Part shown: positions 30,586-40,729 of the stretch, piece after piece
Numbering within the stretch: the stretch's first letter is position 1
Layout: the number at the start of each line of letters is the position of its first letter
From: Lachnospiraceae bacterium AC2012
GTDB taxonomy: Bacteria > Bacillota > Clostridia > Lachnospirales > Lachnospiraceae
Assembly: GCA_000702525.1 (NCBI GenBank)
Contig: JNIN01000001.1
Span: 1,116,001 to 1,180,000 of the forward strand
Direction of reading: 5' to 3'
Length of the DNA stretch: 64,000 nt
Translations under genes and position numbers: made by a program
Notes under the pieces: model-generated
What the model saw: only the letters and a program-made list of their open reading frames with translations
Database searches by the model: none
What the model was told of the DNA's origin: nothing

Positions 30586-33045
30586 TTACTTTCGTACCGT
30601 GATCTTGTCCAGATGCCAGATATCATCCACATATTCCTGAATCGTACGGTCAGAGGAGAACTTACCAACATTTGCCATATTGATAATCGCTTTCTTTGCC
30701 CAGAGTTCCTGGTCTTCATAGGTCTCCTGCACCTTTTCCTGCGCCTCTGCATAAGAGCGGAAGTCCTTTAATACGAAATACATATCCGCTCTGCTTGTCA
30801 CCTGCGTATTCAAAAGTGAATTGTAGAGGTCACGGAACAATTCGGAATTATTCGGACTGTAAAAACCATTGATGAGCTGCGTTAATACCTTACGGATATC
30901 CTGGTCCTGATTGAAGATATCCATTGGGTTATAATCATTATTCTGCTCATGTGCGATAACTTCTTCTGCACTCATACCGAAGATAAAGGCATTGTCGATT
31001 CCCATCTCCTGCACCATTTCCACATTCGCGCCATCCATCGTACCAATCGTCAGCGCACCATTTAACATGAACTTCATGTTACCGGTTCCGGACGCTTCCT
31101 TGGATGCGGTAGAAATCTGCTCGGATACATCCGCTGCAGCAAATAAAAGTTCTGCATTACTTACGCGGTAGTCCTCGATAAATACGACCTTCAGCTTGCC
31201 TTCAATACTCTCATCATTATTGATTACCTCACCAACATTATTAATCAACTTGATAATCAATTTGGCTGTATGATAACCAGCGGAAGCCTTGGCTCCAAAG
31301 ATAAATGTTCTTGGATAGAATTCCTTCTCCGGATGCTCCTTAATCTGATTGTAAAGATACATGACATGCAGGATATTCAGCATCTGACGCTTATATTCAT
31401 GCAGTCGCTTTACCTGAATATCGAAAATGGAACGTGGATCCACCTCTACGCCATTATGCTCCTTGATATATTCCGCCAGGCGCACCTTATTCTGGTATTT
31501 AATATTCATGAATTCATGCTGTGCCTTCTTGTCATCCGCATAATATTCGAGTTCCTTCATGCGGGACAAATCTGTCACCCAGTCTTTGCCCACTTTTCCG
31601 CTGACCCATTTCGCAAGAAGTGGATCGCCATGCATCAGGAAACGTCGCTGCGTGATACCATTCGTCTTATTATTAAACTTCTCCGGATACATCTCGTAGA
31701 AATCCTTCAACGTATTCTTCTTTAAAATCTCGGTATGAAGTGCCGCTACACCATTTACCGAATAACCGGCTACTATAGCGAGGTTTGCCATCTTCACCTG
31801 GCCGTCGTAAATGACTGCCATCGCAGCAACCTTGCCCTCATCGCCCGGATATTTTGCTCTAACTTCCTCTATAAATCGACGGTTGATCTCCTCCACAATC
31901 TGATAAACTCTAGGAAGAAGACGAGAGAAAATCTCGATTGGCCATTTCTCAAGAGCTTCTGACATGATGGTATGGTTTGTATAGGCAACCGTATGCGTTG
32001 TCACATTCCATGCATCATCCCAGCTGAGTCCCTCTTCATCCATCAGAATACGCATCAGTTCTGCAACCGTAAGCGTTGGATGCGTATCATTCATCTGGAA
32101 TACCACCTTCTTTGGTAAATCCATCAGATTATCATGATATTTCTTAAAGCGGTGCAGCGCTCTCTGGATGGAAGCAGAAACAAAGAAATATTGCTGCTTC
32201 AGGCGAAGTTCCTTACCAGCGATATGGTTATCATTTGGATAGAGCACTTCGACCAGGTTACGTGCCAGGTTCTGTTCTTCAACCGCCTTGTCATATTCTC
32301 CACGGTCAAAAGAAGAAAGCGAGAATCCCTCTCTCGCATGTGCATCCCAAATCATAAGGGAATTTACCACATTGTTATCATATCCCACAATTGGCATATC
32401 ATAAGGCGTTGCAATGACAGAACGATATCCATCCTGAATAAATTTCGTATGTCCATTCGCATCCACTTCCGTTCTGACATAGCCACCGAATTTCACTTCG
32501 AATTGATATTCCGAACGCTTCATCTCGAATGGATAACCATTTCTAAGCCAATCATCCGGTACTTCCTTCTGATATCCATCTTCAATCTGCTGCTTGAACA
32601 TACCGTAACGATAACGGATTCCACAACCATAGGCAGCATATCCCAAGGTAGAAAGAGAGTCTAGGAAGCAGGCAGCCAGTCGGCCCAGACCACCATTTCC
32701 AAGTGCCGGATCCGGTTCCTGATCTTCGATCAGATTCAAATCCACGCCCATCTCTTCCAAAGTTTCTCTCACATCATCATAGCAACATAAATTAATCAGG
32801 TTATTGCCCAATGCTCGTCCCATCAAGAATTCCATGGACATATAGTAAACAATCTTTGGATCCGATTCCTTGATTGTCTTCTGTGTCGCAATCCAGTTAT
32901 CGATTACGTGATCCTTGATTACCAAAGAAACTGCCTGATAAATCTCCTGCGGATCTGCTTTCTCAAAATCCTTACGATAGAGATTTCTGACATTGAGCTT
33001 CACCTGCTCTTTAAATTCTTTTTTATCAAATCCCAATTTTTTCAT
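30586..33045 (-). CDS. glgP: Glycogen/maltodextrin phosphorylase
   Basis: Releases glucose 1-phosphate from alpha-1,4-glucans. 819 residues, family length. The N-terminal MSMEFLMGRALGNNL and GNGGLGRLAACFLDS blocks and the pyridoxal-phosphate lysine in EASGTGNMKFMLNGALTIGT (about residue 665) are clear. ATG 33045 has GAGGAG ahead; a 15-codon upstream extension is not supported. Monocistronic. Functionally linked with the sucrose phosphorylase unit, as both yield glucose 1-phosphate. Confidence 0.96.
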   Translation of the reverse strand: MKKLGFDKKEFKEQVKLNVRNLYRKDFEKADPQEIYQAVSLVIKDHVIDNWIATQKTIKESDPKIVYYMSMEFLMGRALGNNLINLCCYDDVRETLEEMGVDLNLIEDQEPDPALGNGGLGRLAACFLDSLSTLGYAAYGCGIRYRYGMFKQQIEDGYQKEVPDDWLRNGYPFEMKRSEYQFEVKFGGYVRTEVDANGHTKFIQDGYRSVIATPYDMPIVGYDNNVVNSLMIWDAHAREGFSLSSFDRGEYDKAVEEQNLARNLVEVLYPNDNHIAGKELRLKQQYFFVSASIQRALHRFKKYHDNLMDLPKKVVFQMNDTHPTLTVAELMRILMDEEGLSWDDAWNVTTHTVAYTNHTIMSEALEKWPIEIFSRLLPRVYQIVEEINRRFIEEVRAKYPGDEGKVAAMAVIYDGQVKMANLAIVAGYSVNGVAALHTEILKKNTLKDFYEMYPEKFNNKTNGITQRRFLMHGDPLLAKWVSGKVGKDWVTDLSRMKELEYYADDKKAQHEFMNIKYQNKVRLAEYIKEHNGVEVDPRSIFDIQVKRLHEYKRQMLNILHVMYLYNQIKEHPEKEFYPRTFIFGAKASAGYHTAKLIIKLINNVGEVINNDESIEGKLKVVFIEDYRVSNAELLFAAADVSEQISTASKEASGTGNMKFMLNGALTIGTMDGANVEMVQEMGIDNAFIFGMSAEEVIAHEQNNDYNPMDIFNQDQDIRKVLTQLINGFYSPNNSELFRDLYNSLLNTQVTSRADMYFVLKDFRSYAEAQEKVQETYEDQELWAKKAIINMANVGKFSSDRTIQEYVDDIWHLDKITVRK

Positions 33046-33134
33046 AGCCTTCTCCTCTCTATATAACAGGCCTTTTGACCTTTTGCGCAAAAGGTCATAT
33101 AAAAACTAGCGCATACAAAATCATAATAGCACAA

Positions 33135-33172
33135 ATAAAAAAAAGAAGATACTACACAATTGTAGTATCTTC
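33135..33172 (-). terminator. Terminator after ileS
   Basis: Minus strand GAAGATACTACA/TGTAGTATCTTC perfect stem, then TTTTTTTT. Confidence 0.93.
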
Positions 33173-33195
33173 CCTTGAATTGTTTGATAATTTTA

Positions 33196-36100
33196 TTATC
33201 TTTCCACAGAAAGTGTCACGGTCTCACCGTTGATATTCCATTCTTTAGAGTATCCGGCGTTGCTTCCTGCTACGATTTCATCTGCTAATACTTCAGAAGT
33301 AATCGCAGTAACATTTCTAGAAATGATATCGGCTGCCTTTTCGCTTCCTTCGTATGCGATATGGATGCGATCCATCACGTCGAAGTCCGCTTCCTTACGC
33401 ATTGTCTGAACCTTAGAAATGACTTCACGTACGAAACCTTCTTCTAAGAGTTCTTCTGTAAGATTTGTATCCAATACAACAGTTACAGAATTATCGCCAT
33501 CTGTTACATAGCCTTCCTTCTGCGTCATTGTGATGAGAAGGTCTTCTTCTGCAAGCTTGATCGATTCATCAACTTCTGGAAGTGTGATAAATCCGTTTGC
33601 CTGAAGATCTGCATAAGCTGCATTTCCATCTAATTCCGCAAGTGCGCCCTGGATTCCCTTTAAGAACTTACCATACTTAGGACCAACCGTACGAAGCTGT
33701 GGCTTGAATGTATAAGTTGTAAATTCAGAAACGTCCTGTGTGAACTTCGCAGCCTTAACATTTAACTCATCTGCGATGATTTCTGTATAAACATCAGATA
33801 ATTCCTGCTCTGCGCGGATGAACATCTGTCCGATTGGCTGACGGTTCTTGATTCCGGATGTATTACGGCAAGCACGTCCAAATACAACAATCTTAAGAAG
33901 TTCTTCCATATTTGCTTCGAGTTCTGCATCGATATAAGCTTCGTTGCAAACAGGGTAATCGCAAAGGTGGATAGACTCTTTTGCATCTTTATCGATCGAA
34001 CGAACCAGGTTCTGGTAGATCTCTTCTGTCATAAATGGAACCATAGGTGCGGCAGTCTTGGAAATCTCAACCAGACATGTATAAAGTGTCATGTATGCGT
34101 TGATCTTGTCCTGCTCCATACCCTTCGCCCAGAATCTAGCACGGCAACGACGTACGTACCAGTTTGACATCTCATCTACAAAGGCATCTAATGCTCTTGC
34201 AGCTTCTGGAATCTTATAATCTCCGAGGCATTCATCTACTGTCTTGATTGTAGAATTCAGACGAGAGAGAACCCACTTATCCATGAGTGCTAACTTGTCA
34301 TATTCTAAGCTATACTTTGTCGCATCAAATTCGTCGATATTTGCATATAATACGAAGAATGCATAAGTATTCCAAAGAGTAGATAAGAACTTACGCTGTC
34401 CTTCCTGTACTGCCTTACCATGGAAACGGTTTGGAAGCCATGGAGCAGAATTGATATAGAAATACCAACGGATGGCATCTGCGCCGTATGTCTGTAATGC
34501 ATCAAATGGATCAACCGCATTACCCTTGGACTTCGACATCTTCTGACCATTTTCATCCTGTACGTGACCAAGAACGATAACATTCTTATATGGTGCCTTA
34601 CCAAAGAGAAGTGTTGACTCAGCCATCAGAGAATAGAACCATCCACGTGTCTGGTCTACCGCTTCTGAGATAAATTCTGCAGGGAACTGCTGCTCAAACT
34701 TATCCTGGTTTTCAAATGGATAATGATGCTGTGCAAATGGCATTGCTCCGGAATCGAACCAGCAGTCAAGTACTTCTGGGATTCTATGCATTTCGCCACC
34801 ACAATCTGGACATGTCATTGTCACTTCATCAATATATGGGCGATGTAATTCAATCTTCTTGTGTTCTGGCTTACCACTTCTTTCCGCTAATTCTTCACGG
34901 CTTCCGATAGCATCCTGATGTCCACAGGAATCACATTCCCAGATATTCATTGGAGTTCCCCAATAACGGTTACGGGAAACGCCCCAATCCTGCACGTTTT
35001 CAAGCCAGTTTCCAAAACGTCCTTCACCGATAGACTTTGGAATCCAGTTTACTGTCTTATTATTTGCAACCAGTTCATCCTTCACTTCTGTCATCTTGAT
35101 GAACCAAGATTCTCTCGCAAAGTAGATCAGTGGTGTGTCGCATCTCCAGCAATGTGGATAATCATGTTCAAATTTTGGTGCGTCGAAGAGAAGCTTACGC
35201 GCATCGAGATCCTTCAATACTTCTGGATCTGCAGAGATTGCACCCTTTTCGATTTCTGCCTGTGTAGGCTTTGCACGCATGCCGGCAAATGGAGTCTCTT
35301 CCTTCATACGTCCAGCTTCATCCACCATCTGTACAAGTGGAAGGTCATATTTACGTCCAACATTCGCATCGTCTTCACCAAAGGCAGGAGCGATATGTAC
35401 GATACCAGTACCATCATCCATTGTTACATAGGAATCGCATACTACATAGAAACCAGTCTTACGCTGCTTGTCGGCAGAATCCTTGGCACATGCATAAAGT
35501 GGTTCGTATGCTCTTCTTTCGAGGTCTGTACCCTTGTATGTTTCGAGTACTTCATAAGCAGGTGCCGTTACATTTCCTTCGTCATCTGTCTTAGCAAGCT
35601 TACCAAGAACCTTGTCTGCAAGTGCTTCTGCAAGATAGTATGTATAGCCGTCCGCAGCCTTCACCTTGATATAAGTATCTTCCGGATTCACACAGAGTGC
35701 GACGTTGGATGGAAGTGTCCAAGGTGTTGTTGTCCATGCAAGGAAATAAGCATCTTCATCGGCAGCCTTGAAACGAACCACTGCGGAACGTTCCTTTACT
35801 GTCTTATATCCCTGTGCAACTTCCTGAGAAGAAAGTGGAGTTCCACAACGAGGGCAGTAAGGTACAACCTTGAATCCCTTGTAAAGAAGCTTCTTATCCC
35901 AAATCTGCTTCAGAGCCCACCATTCAGACTCGATGAAATTATCATCATAAGTTACATATGGGTTTTCCATATCCGCCCAGAAACCAACAGTTCCTGAGAA
36001 ATCTTCCCACATGCCCTTGTATTTCCATACGGATTCCTTACATTCCTTGATGAAAGGTTCCATACCATATTCTTCAATCTGCTCTTTTCCATTTAAGCCG

Positions 36101-36399
36101 AGCTTCTTCTCTACTTCAAGCTCTACTGGAAGACCATGAGTATCCCAACCAGCTTTACGAGGTACATACTTACCCTTCATTGTCTGGTAACGAGGAATCA
36201 TATCCTTGATAACACGTGTTAATACGTGTCCGATATGTGGCTTACCATTTGCTGTAGGAGGGCCATCGTAGAATGTGTATGTCTCTCCTTCCTTACGGCT
36301 GTCCATGCTCTTCTGGAAAATGTCATTCTCATTCCAGAATTTCTCAACTTCATGTTCGCGATCTACAAAATTAAGATCTGAGTTAACTTTCTGATACAT
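33196..36399 (-). CDS. ileS: Isoleucyl-tRNA synthetase
   Basis: Charges tRNA-Ile. 1067 residues. Class I signatures GKPHIGHVL (HIGH, about 53) and KMSKSKGN (about 600). An editing domain lies between, containing GWDTHGLPVE just before it and TTTPWTLPSN within. Zinc-type pairs appear at CPRCG, CWRC, CDSCG and CPDCGGE. The length over 1000 and these blocks resemble the longer, eukaryote-like IleRS class rather than the ~930-residue one; that class assignment is from memory of the families. Controlled by a T-box leader. Confidence 0.95.
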   Translation of the reverse strand: MYQKVNSDLNFVDREHEVEKFWNENDIFQKSMDSRKEGETYTFYDGPPTANGKPHIGHVLTRVIKDMIPRYQTMKGKYVPRKAGWDTHGLPVELEVEKKLGLNGKEQIEEYGMEPFIKECKESVWKYKGMWEDFSGTVGFWADMENPYVTYDDNFIESEWWALKQIWDKKLLYKGFKVVPYCPRCGTPLSSQEVAQGYKTVKERSAVVRFKAADEDAYFLAWTTTPWTLPSNVALCVNPEDTYIKVKAADGYTYYLAEALADKVLGKLAKTDDEGNVTAPAYEVLETYKGTDLERRAYEPLYACAKDSADKQRKTGFYVVCDSYVTMDDGTGIVHIAPAFGEDDANVGRKYDLPLVQMVDEAGRMKEETPFAGMRAKPTQAEIEKGAISADPEVLKDLDARKLLFDAPKFEHDYPHCWRCDTPLIYFARESWFIKMTEVKDELVANNKTVNWIPKSIGEGRFGNWLENVQDWGVSRNRYWGTPMNIWECDSCGHQDAIGSREELAERSGKPEHKKIELHRPYIDEVTMTCPDCGGEMHRIPEVLDCWFDSGAMPFAQHHYPFENQDKFEQQFPAEFISEAVDQTRGWFYSLMAESTLLFGKAPYKNVIVLGHVQDENGQKMSKSKGNAVDPFDALQTYGADAIRWYFYINSAPWLPNRFHGKAVQEGQRKFLSTLWNTYAFFVLYANIDEFDATKYSLEYDKLALMDKWVLSRLNSTIKTVDECLGDYKIPEAARALDAFVDEMSNWYVRRCRARFWAKGMEQDKINAYMTLYTCLVEISKTAAPMVPFMTEEIYQNLVRSIDKDAKESIHLCDYPVCNEAYIDAELEANMEELLKIVVFGRACRNTSGIKNRQPIGQMFIRAEQELSDVYTEIIADELNVKAAKFTQDVSEFTTYTFKPQLRTVGPKYGKFLKGIQGALAELDGNAAYADLQANGFITLPEVDESIKLAEEDLLITMTQKEGYVTDGDNSVTVVLDTNLTEELLEEGFVREVISKVQTMRKEADFDVMDRIHIAYEGSEKAADIISRNVTAITSEVLADEIVAGSNAGYSKEWNINGETVTLSVER

Positions 36400-36451
36400 G
36401 TCTAATCCTTTCCTTCTCTTTTTCCTTTTTTAATTATTTAGATTTTGCATT

Positions 36452-36495
36452 TTTTATGTAATAGGATTTTGCGAAGCAATATCCTATTACATAAA
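36452..36495 (-). promoter_or_regulatory. Stable hairpin between T-box terminator and ileS
   Basis: Minus strand ATGTAATAGGAT pairs perfectly with ATCCTATTACAT around a loop containing TTGCTTCGCAA. The 5' arm begins in the U-tract of the T-box terminator. There is no U-run directly after it like a terminator, so a role in mRNA processing or stability is more likely. Confidence 0.6.
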
Positions 36496-36835
36496 AAAGG
36501 CTTCCGTCCGCATAGGACGAAAGCCTGAATAAACTTCGTTTAACCACCTAATACGCTGTACTTTGTGAGCATACGCCCCAACATACATGGAAATCGTAAC
36601 GGGATTTCATCCGTCGCACCTACTAATCTATGACGTTCAGTTTGAAACCTGCCTCTCCATCAGAAACCATTTCTCGTCTGGCCTCCTCAAAAGAAACTAA
36701 GAAAGTGATATTCATTAGAAAATTACTTACATCGGCTCACACCATACCCGACTCGCTTGGCTTTCCTTTTCTAACTACTGTCTCTCTTGTAGTCTATCTC
36801 TTATTGCATTTTTAATCTTGTTCATTATATGTTTT
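36493..36835 (-). promoter_or_regulatory. T-box riboswitch, isoleucine-specific, of ileS
   Basis: A variant T-box, AGGTGGTTAAACG, lies at 36537-36549 (minus). The terminator AGGCTTTCGTCC/GGACGGAAGCCT with TTTTTT is at 36493-36525. Upstream lies an extended stem I region. The candidate specifier in GAATATCACTTTC is ATC (36707-36709), an isoleucine codon. It accounts for most of the ~460-bp gene-free gap upstream of ileS. Confidence 0.87.
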
Positions 36836-36862
36836 AAATAATTATATGTCAAGAATCATTCT

Positions 36863-37399
36863 TTATTCGTCTATATTTTCTAGCATTTCACCCAGCATAT
36901 ATATCGTATTTAGATAGTTCTTATACTCCGGTGTTTTCTTGTCGATCTCTTCTTGATTCATACCACGATAAATAAGAAGAGCAAATTCTAGTAACGAAGA
37001 ATTCGAAACAAAGCTATCTTTTGCTTCAAGATAAACAATGACAATTTTTGGTTCTGCATTCATCCGATAATAACATTCGTTAAAATCATCATAAAATACC
37101 TTATTGCTCTCATTTTCCGGCAAAACCCATACCACTCTATCTGCTTTCGATTCGGCATCCTCAGATTTCTCTAAATCAAATAATAAATCTACAGATTCGG
37201 CAGTCATCTCACCTAAGTCAGCGATTTTATTTCTACTAGCACCGAGTTGATTCTCTATAAACGACACCATCTCACCATGCTTCTTCTTTGGCGAAATGAT
37301 TTCTTTGAAATACATCTCCTCTAATCGTGAAATATATTCTTCATCTTCAACGTCTATATCACAATCCAAACACTTAAAACGATTAAGAAATTGATCCAT
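36863..37399 (-). CDS. Unknown cytosolic protein
   Basis: 178 residues, acidic, with a CLDCDIDVEDEEY start after MDQFLNRFK and no membrane segment. The centre has DLLFDLEKSEDAESKADRV and VIVYLEAKDSF. I do not recognise the family. It lies 21 bp after the next gene upstream and is probably co-transcribed with the two small membrane protein genes. Confidence 0.65.
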   Translation of the reverse strand: MDQFLNRFKCLDCDIDVEDEEYISRLEEMYFKEIISPKKKHGEMVSFIENQLGASRNKIADLGEMTAESVDLLFDLEKSEDAESKADRVVWVLPENESNKVFYDDFNECYYRMNAEPKIVIVYLEAKDSFVSNSSLLEFALLIYRGMNQEEIDKKTPEYKNYLNTIYMLGEMLENIDE

Positions 37400-37420
37400 A
37401 TAAATCCCCTAAATGCATTC

Positions 37421-37951
37421 TTACAGATTCATCACATAGTCAGGTGCATCTGTCGAATCCAAATCCTGTGTGTAATAGTAGTCTTCTATCACATCATCAA
37501 AATCATCATTGGCAATAGATAATCCGTAGAATCCAATGAATAACACAATCGAAATGATACAAAGAATCAAACCAATGATTCCCATCGTATGCTCTTCATA
37601 CTGTGTGATGGAAACAATCGCAAGGATGATACCCACAATCGCCATTGGAATATTGATACAACTGCAGAAGAATACGACAGAAATGATACCGAGGATCATC
37701 GCTGCAAGTCCAAATCCATTGCCCTGCTTCTTACCATTTGGTCCCACCGGCTGGTTATAAGGATTCTGCTGACCGTATGGATTCTGCTGACCGTATGGAT
37801 TCTGCTGATAATTGCCATTCTGCTGATAATTGCCATTCTGCTGGTAATTGCCATTCTGATTGGTAGGTCCCTGGTTCCACTGTCCCTGTGGCTGCTGACC
37901 ATATGGATTATTTGGGTCGTACTGGTTTCCATTGTTAAAATTATTGTCCAT
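37421..37951 (-). CDS. Membrane protein with Asn/Gln-rich repeat N-terminus
   Basis: 176 residues. The first ~75 are Asn/Gln/Gly/Pro-rich with three NGNYQQ units and three NPYGQQ units. About three membrane segments then follow (LAAMILGIISVVFF, IPMAIVGIILAIVSI, IIGLILCIISIVLFIGF) in a DUF4190-like arrangement, then an acidic tail. ATG 37951 has GGGAGG ahead. The function of such proteins is not known. Confidence 0.78.
   Translation of the reverse strand: MDNNFNNGNQYDPNNPYGQQPQGQWNQGPTNQNGNYQQNGNYQQNGNYQQNPYGQQNPYGQQNPYNQPVGPNGKKQGNGFGLAAMILGIISVVFFCSCINIPMAIVGIILAIVSITQYEEHTMGIIGLILCIISIVLFIGFYGLSIANDDFDDVIEDYYYTQDLDSTDAPDYVMNL
37756..37868. repeat. In-frame tandem repeats in the Asn/Gln-rich gene
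   Basis: On the plus strand, three 18-bp copies of TGCTGATAATTGCCATTC type and three 18-bp copies of TGCTGACCGTATGGATTC type. Both encode six-residue units, so unit number could change without a frameshift. Confidence 0.85.
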
Positions 37952-38032
37952 AATCTTCTCCCTCCCGCTTTCGTACCTCAAACCCGAAAGCGTCATAAAT
38001 CAATCTTTAAACTATACTCACTGCAACTATAC

Positions 38033-38338
38033 TTAGGATTTATAATTCTGAATCGAATCAATCAATCCCATATACATCGCAGAAAATAACAAAAACAAAA
38101 CTAAGCATACCACAAAGATGCCATCCAAAATCAATGCGATTTTCAACATCTTTGTCACATGGTCTCTTCTCAGATATAACACTGCAAAGAATACCGATAA
38201 TATCAGGCAAATCAACGCAACATACCATACGCAGATAAAGCAATAGGAGGCAATAGCCAGTACGAGACTGGCAACCTCCCAAAACTTCTGATTCTTCCCA
38301 ATATTCTCTATTTTCTGTCCGATTTGTTTAATATCCAT
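38033..38338 (-). CDS. Small membrane protein of unknown function
   Basis: 101 residues with about three hydrophobic segments (EVASLVLAIASYCFICVWYV, LICLILSVFFAVLYL, IALILDGIFVVCLVLFLLF). A short basic loop RRDHVTK lies between. Three bp after the glycosyltransferase stop, so it belongs to that transcript. No family recognised. Confidence 0.65.
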   Translation of the reverse strand: MDIKQIGQKIENIGKNQKFWEVASLVLAIASYCFICVWYVALICLILSVFFAVLYLRRDHVTKMLKIALILDGIFVVCLVLFLLFSAMYMGLIDSIQNYKS

Positions 38339-38341
38339 AAC

Positions 38342-39358
38342 CTAGTTAAATCCCATAAACTTCTGTGAGATGTGATACAGTCTCAAAGAAATGCCACGTC
38401 CCACTCTGCCTGGAAGACGCATCGCACCGCCAAATAAACCAAAGCGAAGTTCATGATACGTACGCGCATCCTTCTCCTTGATATAATCCCAGAGTTTCTG
38501 AATCTTATCCAGGTTTTCCTGCGTCTTTGAAAGATATCCAATAGAAGTTGATACCACCGTAATCATTTCCAGATATCCAAGCATGTACTTGCGAAGATGT
38601 TCTTCCTCAATCGACCATAAATCAATCGCATCTACCATACGGTAGTTCACGCGAAGCTGCTGATCGATACGCTTAATCATCGTCTGCTCTGCAACGGACT
38701 GTCCGGCGCGACCGATGAAGTAACGGTAGAAGTCCACATCTAAGTAATAAATCGTCTTTACATATGGAAGTGGCTCATAAACAAAGAGGTTATCCACATA
38801 GAACGTATGCTTTGGAAGCTTTAATCCACATTCACGAAGCATCTCTGTTCGATAAATCACAGAATGCATAAGGATTGTGAATCCCTTGATGTTATGCTTC
38901 ATATCTTCCCATCCGCAAAGCGTATTCTCTGGGAAAAGATAACGATATACCATACGTCTCTGGTGGCCTGTATAAACCTTCTCATAAACATAGTTTGTAA
39001 GAAGCATATCAACCGGTGTTCCCTCGGCAACCAATCTCTTCAAAGTACGAAGTACATCCATATATGCGTCATAATCCAACCAGTCATCACTATCGACTAC
39101 CTTGTAATAGAGACCCGTTGCATTCTTTAGTCCTGTATTTACAGCTTCTCCATGTCCACCATTTTCCTGGTGAATCGCGCGACAGATGCCTGGATATTTC
39201 TCCTCATAAGCATCCGCAATCTGAGCTGTTCGATCTGTAGAACCATCGTCTACAATTAAAATTTCAATATCGTCTCCACCCGGAAGGATCGATTCGATAC
39301 ACTTTGTCATGTATTCGCTTGAGTTGTAACATGGTACTGCGAATGATATTAATTTCAT
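38342..39358 (-). CDS. Glycosyltransferase family 2
   Basis: 338 residues. GT-A fold start ISFAVPCYNSSEYMTKCIES, nucleotide-sugar motif VDDGSTDRTAQIAD, and the metal site VVDSDDWLDYDAYM (DxD-like). No membrane segment is clear at the C-terminus. ATG 39358 has GGAG six bases ahead. Likely adds sugar to a surface polysaccharide or lipid; donor and acceptor are not predictable. It heads a transcript with the small membrane protein genes. Confidence 0.9.
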   Translation of the reverse strand: MKLISFAVPCYNSSEYMTKCIESILPGGDDIEILIVDDGSTDRTAQIADAYEEKYPGICRAIHQENGGHGEAVNTGLKNATGLYYKVVDSDDWLDYDAYMDVLRTLKRLVAEGTPVDMLLTNYVYEKVYTGHQRRMVYRYLFPENTLCGWEDMKHNIKGFTILMHSVIYRTEMLRECGLKLPKHTFYVDNLFVYEPLPYVKTIYYLDVDFYRYFIGRAGQSVAEQTMIKRIDQQLRVNYRMVDAIDLWSIEEEHLRKYMLGYLEMITVVSTSIGYLSKTQENLDKIQKLWDYIKEKDARTYHELRFGLFGGAMRLPGRVGRGISLRLYHISQKFMGFN

Positions 39359-39424
39359 AATATTCTCCAATTCTAAGAAATAAATAAAATTTATCCTTAT
39401 TGATTATATCAAAGTTTTTACATT

Positions 39425-40540
39425 TTACACCAAAATATTTCTAAAGATTTGAAATGCCGATGGAAATGCATACGCTCTTCGCACTTCCTCTAAGTCCACA
39501 AAATAATCTTCCGTCTCTAATTCCTTCGGAAATACTTCCGCCATCTTCTCATCGATAGCGGCCACGCGAACCCGATATCCCTTCATATGCCATTCCACAT
39601 GCGAGAAAATATGCTTTGCATCCTCGAGCTTCTCCACCCTAATCGGGTCAAACCCATGTGCCTCCACATAGTCCGCCACCTGCTTTTTCGTCAGATGCCC
39701 CGGCTGGTTCGGAAATTCATAAAGTCCCGCAAGTAGTCCCTCCTTCGGGCGTTTTCGAATCCAGACTTTTCCACCATCTTCTATTAGAAAGACGGTCATA
39801 TCCACAATCTTTCTCGCTTTTGCCTTCTTTTTCACCGGAAGGCCATCGATTGTTCCACGTTCCTTCGCAAGGCACATCGTATGCCATGGGCAAATCTCAC
39901 AATGCGGAGCACCATTCGGCACGCAAACCAGCGCGCCAATCTCCATCAGCGCCTGATTCAAAATCCCCGGTGCCTCCGGCAGACTTGCATCTTCCGAATC
40001 TATACGCCCCTCTGGCATCACTTCGCGAAGCTTTGCCGTCACAGCTTTTTTCGTTTTATCCTTCAAGATATCGCTGTCGTCATCGCTCACTCTGGAAATG
40101 ATACGGAGCACATTGCCATCCACCGCCGGCGTAGCATTTCCAAAGGCAATGGAGCCAATCGCTCCGGCAGTATAAGGTCCAATCCCGGGAAGTCCCAGGA
40201 TTTCCTCCTCCGTCTCTGGAAACGCGCCCTGATATTCTTCCACAATCACTTTGGCAGCCTTTTGCATATTTCGAACACGATTATAGTATCCCAGTCCTTC
40301 CCAAAGTTTCAGAAGTTTATCCTCCGGACAATTTGCCAAATCCTGTAGCGTCGGAAGTTCCTCCATAAATCTATGATAATAGGATTTCACAGCCTCCACT
40401 CTTGTCTGCTGTAACATAATCTCCGATACCCAGATATGATAGGGATTCTGATCCTGTCTCCAAGGCAGATCTCGCTTATTCTCAAGAAACCAGTCCATCG
40501 CCGGCTCTATTAAGTTTTCAAACTTTATCTCATCAATCAT
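39425..40540 (-). CDS. mutY: Adenine DNA glycosylase
   Basis: Removes adenine mispaired with 8-oxoguanine. 371 residues. Catalytic Glu in EIMLQQTRVEAV, helix-hairpin-helix LPGIGPYTAGAIGSIAFG, catalytic Asp in AVDGNVLRI, iron-sulfur cluster Cys in CVPNGAPHCEICPWHTMC, and a C-terminal Nudix-like 8-oxoG recognition domain (about 235-371). All key residues are present. Confidence 0.96.
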   Translation of the reverse strand: MIDEIKFENLIEPAMDWFLENKRDLPWRQDQNPYHIWVSEIMLQQTRVEAVKSYYHRFMEELPTLQDLANCPEDKLLKLWEGLGYYNRVRNMQKAAKVIVEEYQGAFPETEEEILGLPGIGPYTAGAIGSIAFGNATPAVDGNVLRIISRVSDDDSDILKDKTKKAVTAKLREVMPEGRIDSEDASLPEAPGILNQALMEIGALVCVPNGAPHCEICPWHTMCLAKERGTIDGLPVKKKAKARKIVDMTVFLIEDGGKVWIRKRPKEGLLAGLYEFPNQPGHLTKKQVADYVEAHGFDPIRVEKLEDAKHIFSHVEWHMKGYRVRVAAIDEKMAEVFPKELETEDYFVDLEEVRRAYAFPSAFQIFRNILV

Positions 40541-40618
40541 AGTTTCCTATTCTATAGCATTCGCACTGATTTTTCAAAGTTTTTCAAAACAGTCATGGTA
40601 TTTAAAAATAGGAGCGGA

Positions 40619-40672
40619 AAGAAAAAGCGGAACCTCCCGTAGCAAACTAGTCTGCTCCTAGAGATTCCGCCA
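40619..40672 (-). terminator. Terminator after the crotonase gene
   Basis: Minus strand GCGGAATCTC pairs with GAGGTTCCGC (G-U tolerated) over a long loop, then TTTTTC. Confidence 0.75.
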
Positions 40673-40729
40673 TCTTGTCTTTATGCGCTTTCACGCTCTT
40701 ATTCTTGTTTCTTTTTCATCCGAAAAATT

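Noticed and set aside
34918-35997. 359-codon plus-strand open frame
   Set aside because: Antisense shadow of ileS, Cys/His/Ile-rich as expected for reversed codons.
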